DNA of 64,000 nt from Cannabis sativa. Lineage: Eukaryota; Streptophyta; Magnoliopsida; Rosales; Cannabaceae. Under the pieces are notes generated by a model. It was not told the DNA's origin and ran no database searches. It saw only the letters and a list, made by a program, of their open reading frames with translations. The DNA lies in the NCBI RefSeq assembly GCF_029168945.1, contig NC_083610.1, forward strand, positions 76,189,580 to 76,253,579. The letters are read 5' to 3'. The translations under genes and the position numbers were made by a program. How positions within the stretch are numbered: position 1 is the stretch's first letter; every line of letters begins with the position of its first letter. Positions 47,938-59,046 of this stretch are shown piece after piece.

Positions 47938-49182
47938 CCGAAAGATACAAGATCTTTTCAGCGTGATGAATGTGTGAAAAGATAAAGATAAGTGATCTCA
48001 CCCGCAGTAAACTATAAAAGTCGCATTCAACAAGAAAGTCAGACTCTGTGCGAAAACTGACCCTTCTATCGATATGCGAGAAGAAACGTAACTATCTTTG
48101 GGCGAGTAATTCACGCATCTTCGGTTGTGCGGTTTACCTCCAGAAACGGCTGGGCGTTTCCCAGTGACTCAAGAAGTATGCATTTTCGAGCATAACCCTG
48201 AAGTTACTGGGAGACACCCACCGTTTCGAGACAACCTACCAACCAAAAAGTACGATCATTCGAGCATTAACGCACGTCAACAAATGGTATCGGGCGTATC
48301 ACGGTATCTCAAGGGACATATAATCGCGTATATGGCCATTAGAATACCGTGACACACCCACCATTTGAAATGGCGCTTAATACCTACCACTCACTCGCGA
48401 CACGAAAAAGATCCTAAAAGGTCTAATCAATGATTAAACGAAATAAGTTTGGAAACATGCGATTATTCAAGTTGTTCAACCGAACCCTCGCGAGTATTCA
48501 AATTGTTCATCCGAATATCCGCGAGCATTCGAAGACGTGAATCAGTAGTGATCAGTTTTTTGCGGTTATGTCAATTTACAGGCCCTACACTATGAGTATT
48601 ACCCAGTATCATTGACCAAAACACATAAATGCCCACTAGCATACCCTCCTAAAAAGAGTTTTCCATGAGCACCCAAAACCAGAAAAAAAACACATTTTCC
48701 CTAAAAAACAGAAAACGAAAATGCAGGGATTTAGAAGCTAACCTTTAGTTTCGATTCCTGCGGTTGTTCTCGATCACTTCTGAGAATGAAAATGCTGTGG
48801 GAAATGACAGAAAAGTTGGAATGAATTTCTTTTTTCTGGGTGTATATACTGGGGAGAAGTTAAGAGAAAGGAGGGAAAAATGGGATATTTGATTCGTATC
48901 AAAGCGTTTAAATACCCCTATCCCTTATTTATTGGGATTGTGACACGTGGCAACCAGAATGCCTAAGGTCGCCCAATCTAACGGCCAGCTATGACCATGC
49001 CTACACGAAAACCGAAGAGTTTCGTGACGTGGCATCCTAGAGATAATGAAAATTAATCATTACAGCCGTCATTTTTCGAAACCCTCGATGGGACAACCAA
49101 AAGGTCACCTCCTCGTGACAACCTTTCACCGTCTCTCGAGAAGCGCAGTTTCCCTCGCTGACCGCTCAAGTCACATCGCGAA
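47938..49182. mobile_element. Tat 3' untranslated region / antisense-ORF promoter region
   Basis: No domain recognised. 48125-48352 and 49046-49282 are short ORFs without known motifs. Because the antisense ORF begins at 47937, its promoter should lie here: on the minus strand a TATA-like CAGTATATACACC lies near 48842-48854. Confidence 0.5.
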
Positions 49183-49194
49183 ACTAGGGGCATG
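49183..49194 (+). promoter_or_regulatory. Tat polypurine tract
   Basis: ACTAGGGGCATG directly before the 3' LTR start TGTTATAG. Confidence 0.8.
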
Positions 49195-50058
49195 TGTTAT
49201 AGTGAGATTTCTCTCACCTAGAAACTCGAGACCAGACCCCTCTTTGAAGGACATGTGTATCCAGACTTCCAGTGAAGGCTGAAATGTCCAGGAGAGGCTT
49301 CTCGAAGTTTAGACCTCGCCCAGGATAAAACCAGCGAGGTATCGCGGATGCGACTTAATTCACACCGCATAACCGTAATCCTCATCATACAGGGTAGACC
49401 CAACTCGCATATGTCAGAACATGTATGCACGCACTCCTCTATACCTCCGCCGCAAGTATGTAGGCCAATGCCCTATGATGCGTTTTGGTCCCAATGACCC
49501 AATAGCCCTAACGGACCAATGTAAGTTCGCATGTCCGCATGCTACCAACTTCGGCATGCGACGTCCGTAACGAGCGATCACCTAAGGACGCAGACGTTCC
49601 AAACGTACGTGCGACCTACGAACTCAACTCGCGGAACACGAACGGTCAACTCGCAAATGCGAAGGACGCATACGTTGATGAGTTCAAGAATCGGCTCATA
49701 TATTTATTAATGTTAACGTTGTCTGAGTTTAATCATGACAATTTAATGTGTAAATAATGGATTAACAATAAATGTGATCCTCATGTAACCGATTGGGCAC
49801 CTGCTTTGTATATAAAGGGGTGATCCACCGTGAAAATGCACCTACGAATCCCTTGCTACAAGGTGGATCACAAAATCTGACTGAACCACTATATTTCATT
49901 GTCTTCTGTATTTTTTCCAGCTTTGTTGTCTGTTATCGCATTCCTATTTGAGTACTCGCCGTTTTAGGTTGAATACTCGCATTTATCATCTTTCAAACAA
50001 TTCTATCTTTTACCAGCTAAATTACACTTCTTGGTGTTGTGAAATTCTAGTAACAACA
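49195..50058 (+). mobile_element. 3' LTR of the Tat element
   Basis: 864 bp; same ends as the 5' LTR, TATATAAAG box at 49809-49817. Differences from the 5' LTR are bunched: around CATGTATGCACGCAC, CATGTCCGCATGC, CAACTCGCGGAAC and TCAAGAATCGGCTC. Confidence 0.92.
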
Positions 50059-50063
50059 AATAA
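50059..50063. repeat. Target-site duplication AATAA (right copy)
   Basis: Partner of 38593-38597. Confidence 0.92.
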
Positions 50064-50195
50064 CATCATAAAATAGAGCAACCTCATTAAAGAACCCTTA
50101 AAACCTGTAAAACCAGTTTCAAACTTATGAACCCTGTGAAACGAGATTCTACACTATGAAAATCATAACGAAATATAAATACTAAATAATAAAGT
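50064..50195. repeat. AT-rich satellite-like unit, right of the Tat insertion
   Basis: Continues the unit broken at 38597: CATCATAAAATAGAGCAACC, AACCAGTTTCAAAC and AAGTTAACTGAAAC, all of which recur at 54.4-55.3 kb. Confidence 0.75.
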
Positions 50196-51090
50196 TAACT
50201 GAAACAAGTTATCGGAATTGGCACAGTCGCCAAAGTTGCTGCTGGCACTAGAAAAGTCACCGGAGTTGCTGTCGGCGCCAAAAAAATCATCGGAATTGGC
50301 ATTATCGCTGGAAAAGTCACAAAAAAATCACTAAGAAATTAGTTTCTTGGTGATTTTTTCGGTGACAATGCCAATTTTGACAAACTTCTCAAAGTTTGCT
50401 ATCTGTACCCAAAAAGTCACCGGAGTAGCTGTCGGTGTCGGAAAAATTGTCGGAGTTGCTGCCAACGCCAGAAAAGTCATCAGAATTGGCATTGTCGTCA
50501 GAAAAATTACCAACAAAATCACCAAGAAACTGGTTTCTTCATCAAGTAACTGGTTTCTTCATCAAGAAACTAATTTCTTGGTATTTTTTCAGTGATTTTT
50601 CCAGCGACAATGCCAATTCTGACAAATTTTCTAGTGTCGGCAGCAACTCCGACGACTTTTCCGGCACCGACCGCTACTCCAGTGATTTTTCAGGCACCGA
50701 CAACGAACTCCGGCGACTTTTCTAGCATCAGTAACAGTTTCTTGGTAATTTTTCCGACGACTATGCCAATTCTGATGACTTTTCCGAAGTTTGTTGTCGA
50801 TGCCGAAAAAGTCTCCACAGTAGCTGCCAGTGTCTGAAAAGTCGTCATAATTGGCATTGTCACTGGAAAAATCACCAAGAAAGTGGCTTCTTCATCAAGA
50901 AACCAGTTTCTTCTTCAAGAAACTAATTTCTTTGTGATTTTTTCAGTGATTTTCTGGCGATAAAGCCAATTTCGACAAATTTTTCGGTGTTGACAGCAAC
51001 TCCGACGACTTTTTTGGCACCGAACACTACTCCGGTGATTTTTCCAGCACCGATATCAAATATTGGCGACTTTTCTGGCATCAATAACAA
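50196..51090. repeat. Fold-back minisatellite, right block
   Basis: At least three cycles in which units of about 30 bp read one way (GGAGTAGCTGTCGG, GCCGGAAAAGTC-like), meet at a centre of AAGAAACTGGTTTCTT-type palindromes, then read the other way (TTGGTGATTTTTCC, GCGACAATGCCAATTC). Centres lie near 50340, 50550 and 50900. ORFs such as 50435-50725 with Asn-Ser-Asp-Asp-Phe-Ser repeats are by-products of the period. Confidence 0.75.
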
Positions 51091-51717
51091 ATAAAATTAT
51101 CTAAACAAATAAAATATTAAATATAGAATTTGAAAACTTAATTTACATATATATATATGACACATCAAATACCATAAACAGATCTAAAAACAAAAGAATA
51201 TCAAATAAATTGGTCAAACTTAAATATGTCATATTTATCATAAAAACTTTTAAAATTCCATACTAAACGTAACTTTTAAATTTGGGACATGTGAAATCAC
51301 TAAATTTTCATTATAATCACGTGTTAGTTTCTCTTTCTTATGTGTTCGATTAGTAGTAGGAGATATGTCTATAAAATAGCGTTCCTATTATGTACCAATA
51401 GTTCTCTATACATAATGAGATGATGTCATTCGAATTATATTTTCTTTAAATATTTTTAGTAAATATACTTAATATTTTGAAAATATTGCCATTTGTACTC
51501 AAATTTTCTTTTTGACAGTAACAGTAAGTATATTTTTTTAAAAAAATTATTACACTTTTATACATTCTTTTTTCTTCAAAATATCTCAAATATATTTATT
51601 TATCTACTGCTATCATCTAGCACTTTAAAAGATTGGTACAATACTAAAATATTTTAAAAATATTGAGTAAATGAACTGCCAAAGAAAAAAAAAATGAGTA
51701 TAAAAGTGTAATATTTT
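51091..51717. other. AT-rich intergenic sequence, nothing recognised
   Basis: No ORF, repeat end or RNA gene seen. Confidence 0.4.
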
Positions 51718-51733
51718 GAATACATTAGAGATA
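51718..51733. repeat. 16-bp target-site duplication of the SINE (left)
   Basis: GAATACATTAGAGATA, repeated exactly at 51867-51882. Confidence 0.9.
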
Positions 51734-51866
51734 AGCCACTAAGGCTAGCTTAGTAGTGAGGGAGAGATGGAAAAAGGGAGAGGTCATGGGTTTGAACCCA
51801 GGACCTTTAAGCTATTAATCTAATATATGATTGTAAAAACCATTACGCTACACTAAAAAAAAAAAA
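51734..51866 (+). mobile_element. SINE
   Basis: 133-bp element with a tRNA-type internal promoter: box A-like GGCTAGCTTAGTAGTGAGG near 51743-51761 and box B-like GGGTTTGAACCCA at 51788-51800. It ends in a 12-base A run and is flanked by a perfect 16-bp duplication, the product of LINE-type target-primed integration. It would be transcribed by RNA polymerase III and copied by LINE enzymes. Confidence 0.88.
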
Positions 51867-51882
51867 GAATACATTAGAGATA
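51867..51882. repeat. 16-bp target-site duplication of the SINE (right)
   Basis: GAATACATTAGAGATA, partner of 51718-51733. Confidence 0.9.
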
Positions 51883-52340
51883 TTTACTTAAAAAAAAAAA
51901 AGAAATTACCCAATATACTATTTTTTAACTTTTTTTTTTTCAAATTTAAGGTTTAGGTTTCTAAAGTGGTTTCTCCAGTAGTTTCTATGTGGGTTGCTAT
52001 ACGATTTTTTGTTGCGATTTAGCTTGCAGCGCTAGTTGCAATATGAATTTCTATGTAGAATTCCGTAAAAAAAAAAACTATTTTGAAGTGTAAAAATGAA
52101 AAAGTCCTTCCAAAAAAAATATAAAAAATACAGTATTTTAATAATAATAAGTATTTTAAAGGTAATTTACTCATGTAGTATTAAAAAAACAAAGAAATTT
52201 ATAAATATATATATAAGTAAAATTAAAATTAAGGAAGATATGTGTTGTCCGTATTTTTTTTAAGACACGTGTTATCTTAGTTTAAGCCCTAAAGCGATAT
52301 GGATTTGAGTCAAATATAGTCCGTAGATTTGTATCTCAAA
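51883..52340. other. AT-rich intergenic sequence, nothing recognised
   Basis: Homopolymer-rich; no gene or element end seen. Confidence 0.4.
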
Positions 52341-52784
52341 TATACAGTAGAACCTCTATCCAAGAATATACTTGGGACTAAGTAAATTATATTTTAATTG
52401 AAAGGTTATAACTAAATAGAATTGCATTCAAAATACAAAAACATATCAATGTAACAACAATAACATTAAATAATTCTTAATTATATCATAATATAACTAT
52501 TTTTGAGTAAATATAATATTTATACATGTATTAAAATTTAGAATAAAATTATTAATTCTATATAAATAAATTTATAAAATATATGTATGTATTTTATTAA
52601 GATGTAATTATTCTTATATAGATGTATACTTTGTTAATACAGGATTTAAAAAATGTATAACTAATTACAATTTAGAAGTTATTCTTATTTATAATTGGCC
52701 CAAATTGAGATTTAATTTTTTTTATAACAAATTAGAGATTATTCTTGAATAGAGTATTCTTAGATAGAGGTTATATTGTATATA
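52341..52784. mobile_element. MITE-like element
   Basis: About 444 bp with terminal inverted repeats: left TATACAGTAGAACCTCTATC then CAAGAATA (52341-52368); right, as complement, TATACAATATAACCTCTATC then TAAGAATA (52755-52782). The ends match at about 25 of 28 positions. AACCTCTAT-type ends mark a widespread group of plant non-autonomous DNA elements. The interior is AT-rich and non-coding. The target duplication cannot be separated from the TATA-rich flank. Confidence 0.75.
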
Positions 52785-53580
52785 TACTACTTTCGGATGG
52801 TTTTGTTGGATAACATAATAAGCGGATCTTTATTACTTTCAAATAATTGACTCATTTCGTTCATTGATTTAACTCTTATATCCTATCTGTTACAGAACAT
52901 GATTAATCTTAAAACTAGAACAAAAGTAACATTTCTTCACAATGTTCTACAGTGCTTAAGGTGTTGCAATACCTAAGTGTGGGCTATTGCTCAACACTAT
53001 GAGGCACGAAAATAAAGGAAGAGAGAGCTATAGGGGTGGCGGCTAAGATTTTTAGTGAGAGGAGGGTGTTTCTTTCTTGTCAATTTATTACAAAATTACT
53101 TGGGTTGAGACAAGAATGATCTCCATCACTTTAGTATAATTTTTTTTTTTTGTATACGCAACTAATTAGCCCATTTTCTAACCATTAATTAAATAAAATA
53201 AATAAGAGAAAGAAAAAGAAAAAAAAATCCTATAGTGGAACCACTTGTTGGGCTTTGACTATATAGATTTTTCCTTTATTCGTGGGCTATTTACAAAAAT
53301 ATGAGAAAATGATGATAAGTTTTGATAAATATGGCATAAATACTTAATTATACTAAATATGGCATTTTTTTAAAAAAAACTTAAAAATATGGGAAAAAGT
53401 TATGAGAAATGCCATAAAAAACTTTAAATTTGTGTTTCTTTTTATTTTTTTTTTCTTTTTTAAAAAATAAAACACTAAAATAAATAAAAATGATCTCAAC
53501 TGTAGATTTTTTTTTTTAGAAATTAAACATGTTTTTTTTATTTAAACTATTGTTTGTTTTTTTTTTTTGTTAAAAACTAA
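52785..53580. other. AT-rich intergenic sequence
   Basis: 53285-53400 carries the CAAAAATATG / TAAATATGGCAT words also seen near 34.2 and 57.2 kb, probably fragments of a common short repeat. No gene seen. Confidence 0.4.
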
Positions 53581-55560
53581 TTATTTCATTAAAAGCTGCA
53601 GAAAAAAAACCAGTTTCATCAACATCATCCTGAAAAAAAAAATAATATAAAAATAATACAAATTTTAAAAATCAGTTTCAACAACATTGAAAGAAACTAA
53701 TAATTTCATTAAAAGAATAAAAAAATAGTTTCATCAACAAAATAATGAAAAAAATTGTAATAAAAACGATGCTAACTTTAAAAACCAATTTCATCAATAG
53801 TAAAAGACACTAATTATTTAATTAAAAGAGGCAAAAAGAAAAATAATTTCATCAATAACATAATGAAAAATACACAATGTCTAATAACTAAACTTTTACA
53901 AACGATAATAAATTTAAAAACCAGTTTCGAACATATAAATTTTATATCAATACATAATAACTAATTTTTTAACTTCATTCTTTATTTTGATATCTAATTT
54001 TTTATTTGCTTGTTCAAAAACCAGAGTTGATTTAAGCACACAATATGCATATCAAATATAACAAAGAGAATAAAAAATTAAAATCAAAGATAAAAAGAAA
54101 CAAAAAAATTAAAGAGACAAAATGCAATAAAAACCATAAAAGAATAACAAAAAAAAACAGTAAGATGTGAGAAACCAGTTAGTAAAATAATCAAAATAAA
54201 AACAAACAAATAAAAACCAGTTTCTTGAAATAATCAAATAAAAAATTTAAAACTTAAAACTCAATTATGAACAACAATAAAAAAAACCAGTTATGAAAAC
54301 TGGTTACTTAAAAAAAACAAGTTATAAAAATAATAAAATAATATGTGTGTCAGAAACTGATTATTTAAAATAAAAAAAAATGTGGTTCAAATATCATACA
54401 ATAATAAAACTAATTTTATACAAATTAAAAAATATACAATAACATCATGAAAATGGAGCAACCCCATTACAAAACAGTTAAAACCTGTGAGAGCAGTTTC
54501 GACCCTGTGAAACCAGTTTTGACGCTATAAAAATCATAAAAAAAATAATAAATGTTAAATAATAAAATTAACTGAAACCAGTTTCATCATACAATCAAAT
54601 GAAAAATGAAAAAAGAAAAACACATACAAAAGAAATTAAAAAAAATACTAATCAAAACAACACACAATGCATACCAATAATTTGAAAATAAAATATAAGT
54701 GTAAGTTTCGAACCTAAAAATAAAATAATAAAAAAGTAACTTAAAATAAAAAATTTGCAATAACATTATAAAATAGAGCAACCCCATTACAAAACTCTCA
54801 AAATATGTAAATCAGTTTCAAACCTAGAAAGAAAATAATAAAAAGAAACTTAAAATAAAAAATATACAATAACATCATAAAATGAAGCAACCCCATTACA
54901 TGAAACCAGTTTTGAACATGTGAACCCCTATAAAACTAATTTCGACACTAAGAAAAATAATAACAAAATATAAATTCTAAACAATAAAGTTAACTAAAAC
55001 CAGTTTCATCAGGCAACCAAATGAAAAAAGAAACCCTCCCCACACACACACACACAAAACCTACAAATATAATCAAAACATTAAACAATGCACAACAATA
55101 TTCTAAAAATAAAATATAAGTGAGAAGACTATTTTTAAATCTAGAAACAAAATAATAAAAAGAAACATAAAATCAAAATTTACTATAACATCATAAAATG
55201 GAGCAAAACCATTACAAAACCCTTAAAACCTGTGAATTGTATAAAAACTAGTTTCAAACCTATGAACCCTGTAAAACTAATTTCAAACCTATATGAATCC
55301 TGTGAAACTAGTTTCATACCTGTGAAACCAGTTTCGAACTTATGAACCCTGTGAAACCAGTTTCAATCCTATGAAAAATCATAATAAACCTGTGAAACCA
55401 TAACAAAACTTGTGAACTCATACAAAATTAACAAAACCCGTAAAACCAGTTTCGACCATATAAAAAAATAATAAGACAAACTTAAAATAAAAAATAGACA
55501 AATTAAAAACCAATTTCATAAAATAAATAAATTAAAAACCAACACATGATAACCAATTTC
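53581..55560. repeat. Satellite-like tandem domain rich in AAACCAGTTTC
   Basis: The block is built of units marked by ACAATAACATCATAAAAT-like words at 54436, 54757, 54866 and 55182, giving spacings of 321, 109 and 316 bp: a unit of about 320 bp and one shortened unit. 53581-54430 is more degenerate. Related units border the Tat insertion (38331-38597 and 50059-50195). Very AT-rich and non-coding. Confidence 0.7.
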
Positions 55561-56080
55561 AAGATTGTATGACTTAAGTACCCAATCTTCTTTTTTAGTG
55601 CAGAAGTGCACAATGTTTATAATTTTTGTTAGTATTTCAACAAAATGCTTACAAAGTAAAAATCTCAAAAGAAAAAGGTTGTTTATCTTCTCCGATAGCA
55701 AGCTTGAAATTCTACCAATAAAGTGAGCTTTTTTCACAATTTGCAACAACAAATATGTCCAAGAATGCCAAGATCAATATTCAACTAAGCATTTCACTGT
55801 GAAAGAGTCTCTTTATCGGATGAGTACAATCCTGCTCTCCCTATTACCTACACTCGCGATCCTCGCATAGCAGTTGGGAATGCACTGCAGCAATAGGTGA
55901 CAATGAACAAGATATTAAAACCCATTTCAATAAATTGAGTTATCATGACTTAAAAAAATAAGAAAAGAAAATAATCTTTTGGTGCATAGAATGAAAGCTT
56001 ACTGGATGGTTTATTAATCGTGCTATGTTCTCTCTTTTTATAGCAACAATTACTACTTCTTCGTTGATCTTAAAGAGCTA
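55561..56080. other. Intergenic sequence, nothing recognised
   Basis: TTTCACTGTGAAA at 55792-55804 followed by CTTTATCGGATGAG recurs at 56914-56948. The minus ORF at 55516-55752 has no domain. Confidence 0.4.
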
Positions 56081-56483
56081 TAGAGGAAGTAAATGTATTA
56101 TAATATGATTTTTAAGAAACATAGGAACATAATAACATTTCAACAGAAATGTAGGAACATAATATGAACTTTAAGAAATATAGAGGAAGTAAATGTATTA
56201 TAATATGAACCTTAAGAAATATAGGAACATAATAACATTTCAACAGAAACAACTGAGACAAATCAATATCAGGTTTTGAAATATAGAGGAAGTAAATGTA
56301 TTATAATGTGAACCTTAAGAAATATAGGAACATAATAACATTTCAACAGAAACAACTATGATAAATCAATATCAGGTTTTGAAATATAGAGGAAGTAAAT
56401 TTATTATAATATGAACCTTAAGAAATATAGGAACATAATAACATTTCAACAGAAACAACTGAGACAAATCAATATAAGGTTTT
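56081..56483. repeat. 103-bp tandem repeat, about four copies
   Basis: GAAATATAGAGGAAGTAAAT starts at 56175, 56278 and 56381, exactly 103 bp apart; a diverged first copy lies at 56081-56174. Units also share GGAACATAATAACATTTCAA. Few differences between the last three. Confidence 0.9.
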
Positions 56484-57250
56484 GAAATTTGACTCTAATC
56501 AAAAGATTAAAAAATTTGATCAAATGATAAAGATTAAATAGCATAAGGTATGTGAAAATAAAATACCAAAATACATATTTGACTCACATAGCAGACTTTG
56601 CCTTGTGCTCAGTATTGCACTTCTCTTAGATCAGCAACACAAGGTCTCATCTGCTTGCCACCATATCAACCACCTAGAAAAAGAAAAAGAAATCTGAAGG
56701 AATACTTTACATAAGTCAAGGTAAGCCTTTGCAAATATACCATAGTAATTACTAATTAGTATAACACACCACCAATAGATAAAAAGAGAGAATCAACTTC
56801 AAATATATATATAAAAAAAAATATACAATGTACTGATTAACTATAGTAAAGTATAACATTTCTCCTTCTTTAATATTCCGACGAGCATATGGGCCATATC
56901 CATGTAAATGAGATTTCACTGTGAAATAGTTCCTTTATCGGATGAGAACAGCATAGTCAGCCATGAAGCACCAAAAATGTGAAGCCTCTACGTGGTCTGG
57001 CTCGTCCGTCAGTGGCAGAAATAGCTCCGTCGCCGGAGCTAGCATCACCCGCGCGAATCAGGGGTGGCAGCTGGAAGAGGTCAGGGCCAACAACATCTCC
57101 CGAAAAAAGAGAAATCAGAGCGACTGAGGGAGAGAAATAAAATAGGGTTTCAAAAAGTAATAAAATATGGTTTTTAAAATTAGTATTAACAAAAATATGG
57201 CATAATAAATACCACAAAATAATAAGAAAAATACTTAAGTCCATAAAAAG
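56484..57250. other. Intergenic sequence with a GC-rich island
   Basis: 56960-57120 is markedly GC-rich; on the minus strand 57244-56957 is open and ends in a Gly/Arg/Ala-rich stretch, but I recognise no protein. It could be a captured gene fragment. Confidence 0.35.
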
Positions 57251-59046
57251 TGGGCAAACATAATTCTGCCATATTTTTCATAAAGCAATTAAAAATACCA
57301 TATTGAGTGTAATTTCCTCTTATTTTATGTATAATTATTTTTAAGTTGATTTTGTGTTTATGTGCTATTATTTTTATTTATATTTCTTTTAAAATTGATT
57401 TAGGTTTAAGTACAATTATTTTTATATATAATTATTTTTTAACTGATTTTGGTTGTTTTCAAGTCGTTATTTCATTGATAATTAGTTGTTGCGTTAAGAA
57501 AAGAAGTCTAACATGCTCAAGTACACTTTGTCCAAAGTTGACACGTAGCAGCCACTATCACGTTCTAACGCTATAATACTGCACGCGTCAGCAAATTTTG
57601 ATGATTTTGTTCCCTCATTCGCGTGTGAGCCTCACTCGCCCGCATAGCCCACTTGTGTATTTCACTTTTTGTCTCCAACCATATATTTGTAAATTTGTTT
57701 ATTTGAAATCAATAAATAGTATTAATATTTATATTCTCCTTATGATTGTATTAATGTTTATTTTGAATAGTATTAGCTTAAAATAGAAAAAACCCCATAA
57801 TATTATTAAATAGAGTTAAAAAAATGATTTAAAAGAGAGTACAACATGAGGCAGGAGAGAGAAATTAGAAAAAATTCAAGGATGTGGACTAAAAATGTAA
57901 GTCAATGAAGGGGAAAAAAATAGTCCAATACGAATCCTAATCAAATATATAATAATTATTTGATTATATGAAGAAATAAATTAAGTCGTTTACGAACAAC
58001 AATGATACAAAGTAAGTGACATCTGGTTCGGGAAAGTGAAATTGTAGCTGAGAAATACAAGAGAGTATGATGAAATGAGAAAAAGAAGAGACATTGTCTT
58101 GTGCTTCCATGCCCTGGACTTGATCAGCTCGGTTTTTTTATGCTCTACAAAGATAGCACAACAGTGCTACTGTGACAGTGGCCGTACAATTCGTTGGACC
58201 CATGGTCGGAGTTTGGTGCTCACCCGACGTGGGCTTGGTCCATAGCCATACCATGATATGATGTTATGGAAGTCCTTTTTCTGTAGTCCATAATAAACCT
58301 CTGGTCAAAAAAAGACCCCATCCATGCATATGAAAATTAATTTATTAAATTAAAAACTCATTACCATAAAATATTTACTTTTTATCTACTAGCTTAAGGG
58401 GAACCCCAATATAATTTCTCCATTTCTCCACAAGGATGAGGTTCTAATGTGATTCACCGTGGTTGTCCCTAGTTTTTTTTTTTTTTTTTTTTTGTACAAT
58501 GCTAATGCTCTACCATATACAAATAACATGTGGTACTCGGTCTGACTTTGTTTAACTTTCAAGAAAAGACTGCTTTGCCATGAAAATTTGACCTCTAAAA
58601 ATAAATTTTCATGAGACTATCGTAAACTATCGTTTTAACCTCAAATCAAGTTTTGCTGAGACCCGTTGTCAATTGACCTCTAAAATAAATTGCATAAGAT
58701 TTGTAGAGTGCAAAAACTTAAACTTGGAGTGTATAAACTCCAATATTTGATTATATGTCTTAATCTTCATTAATCTATACCCCAAATTTAGGTTCTACAC
58801 TTTCTAAACAAGTATATCTAAAAAACAATCACCTTAAACCAATAGCCAAACAAAAAGTTGCATCACCAAAAGAACTTTATCAAACTCTATGCAAAAGTCA
58901 TTAACGCTGGTCCAGTGAAACTTTTAGTTTAGAGACCCACACGATACATTGATAAAAGATAGTTGATAATGCTAAAAACAAAATGAACAGTTCTAAAATG
59001 TTAGTTTGCAATAGACCTATGAAAATTTCATTTGGGTCAAAATGAC
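57251..59046. other. Intergenic sequence, no gene seen
   Basis: Plus ORFs at 57346-57576 and 57598-57786 show no domain. A T run lies at about 58471-58492. 58130-58290 is more GC-rich without an identified function. Confidence 0.4.

Larger units (their letters stand above)
38598..50058 (+). mobile_element. Gypsy LTR retrotransposon, Tat type
   Basis: 11.46 kb, with LTRs of 868 and 864 bp, AATAA duplications, a primer site, gag, protease, reverse transcriptase, two RNase H domains, integrase, then an antisense ORF and a polypurine tract. The second (archaeal-type) RNase H between the first one and integrase, and a PF04195-like antisense ORF, are traits of the Tat lineage. Frames are broken by many small indels, so the copy is not autonomous as written, although the LTRs are still very similar and CpG-rich sequence is well preserved. 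Confidence 0.93.

Noticed and set aside
47500..47966. Plus-strand gene at 47550-47966
   Set aside because: It overlaps the N-terminal region of the Tat antisense ORF and shows no domain; the minus strand has the family pattern.
51734..51866. tRNA gene
   Set aside because: Box A- and box B-like words are present, but there is no cloverleaf spacing and the element has an A tail and a 16-bp duplication.
56957..57244. Gene in the GC-rich island
   Set aside because: The N-terminal half is AT-rich intergenic sequence and the C-terminal half low-complexity; kept only as a note.
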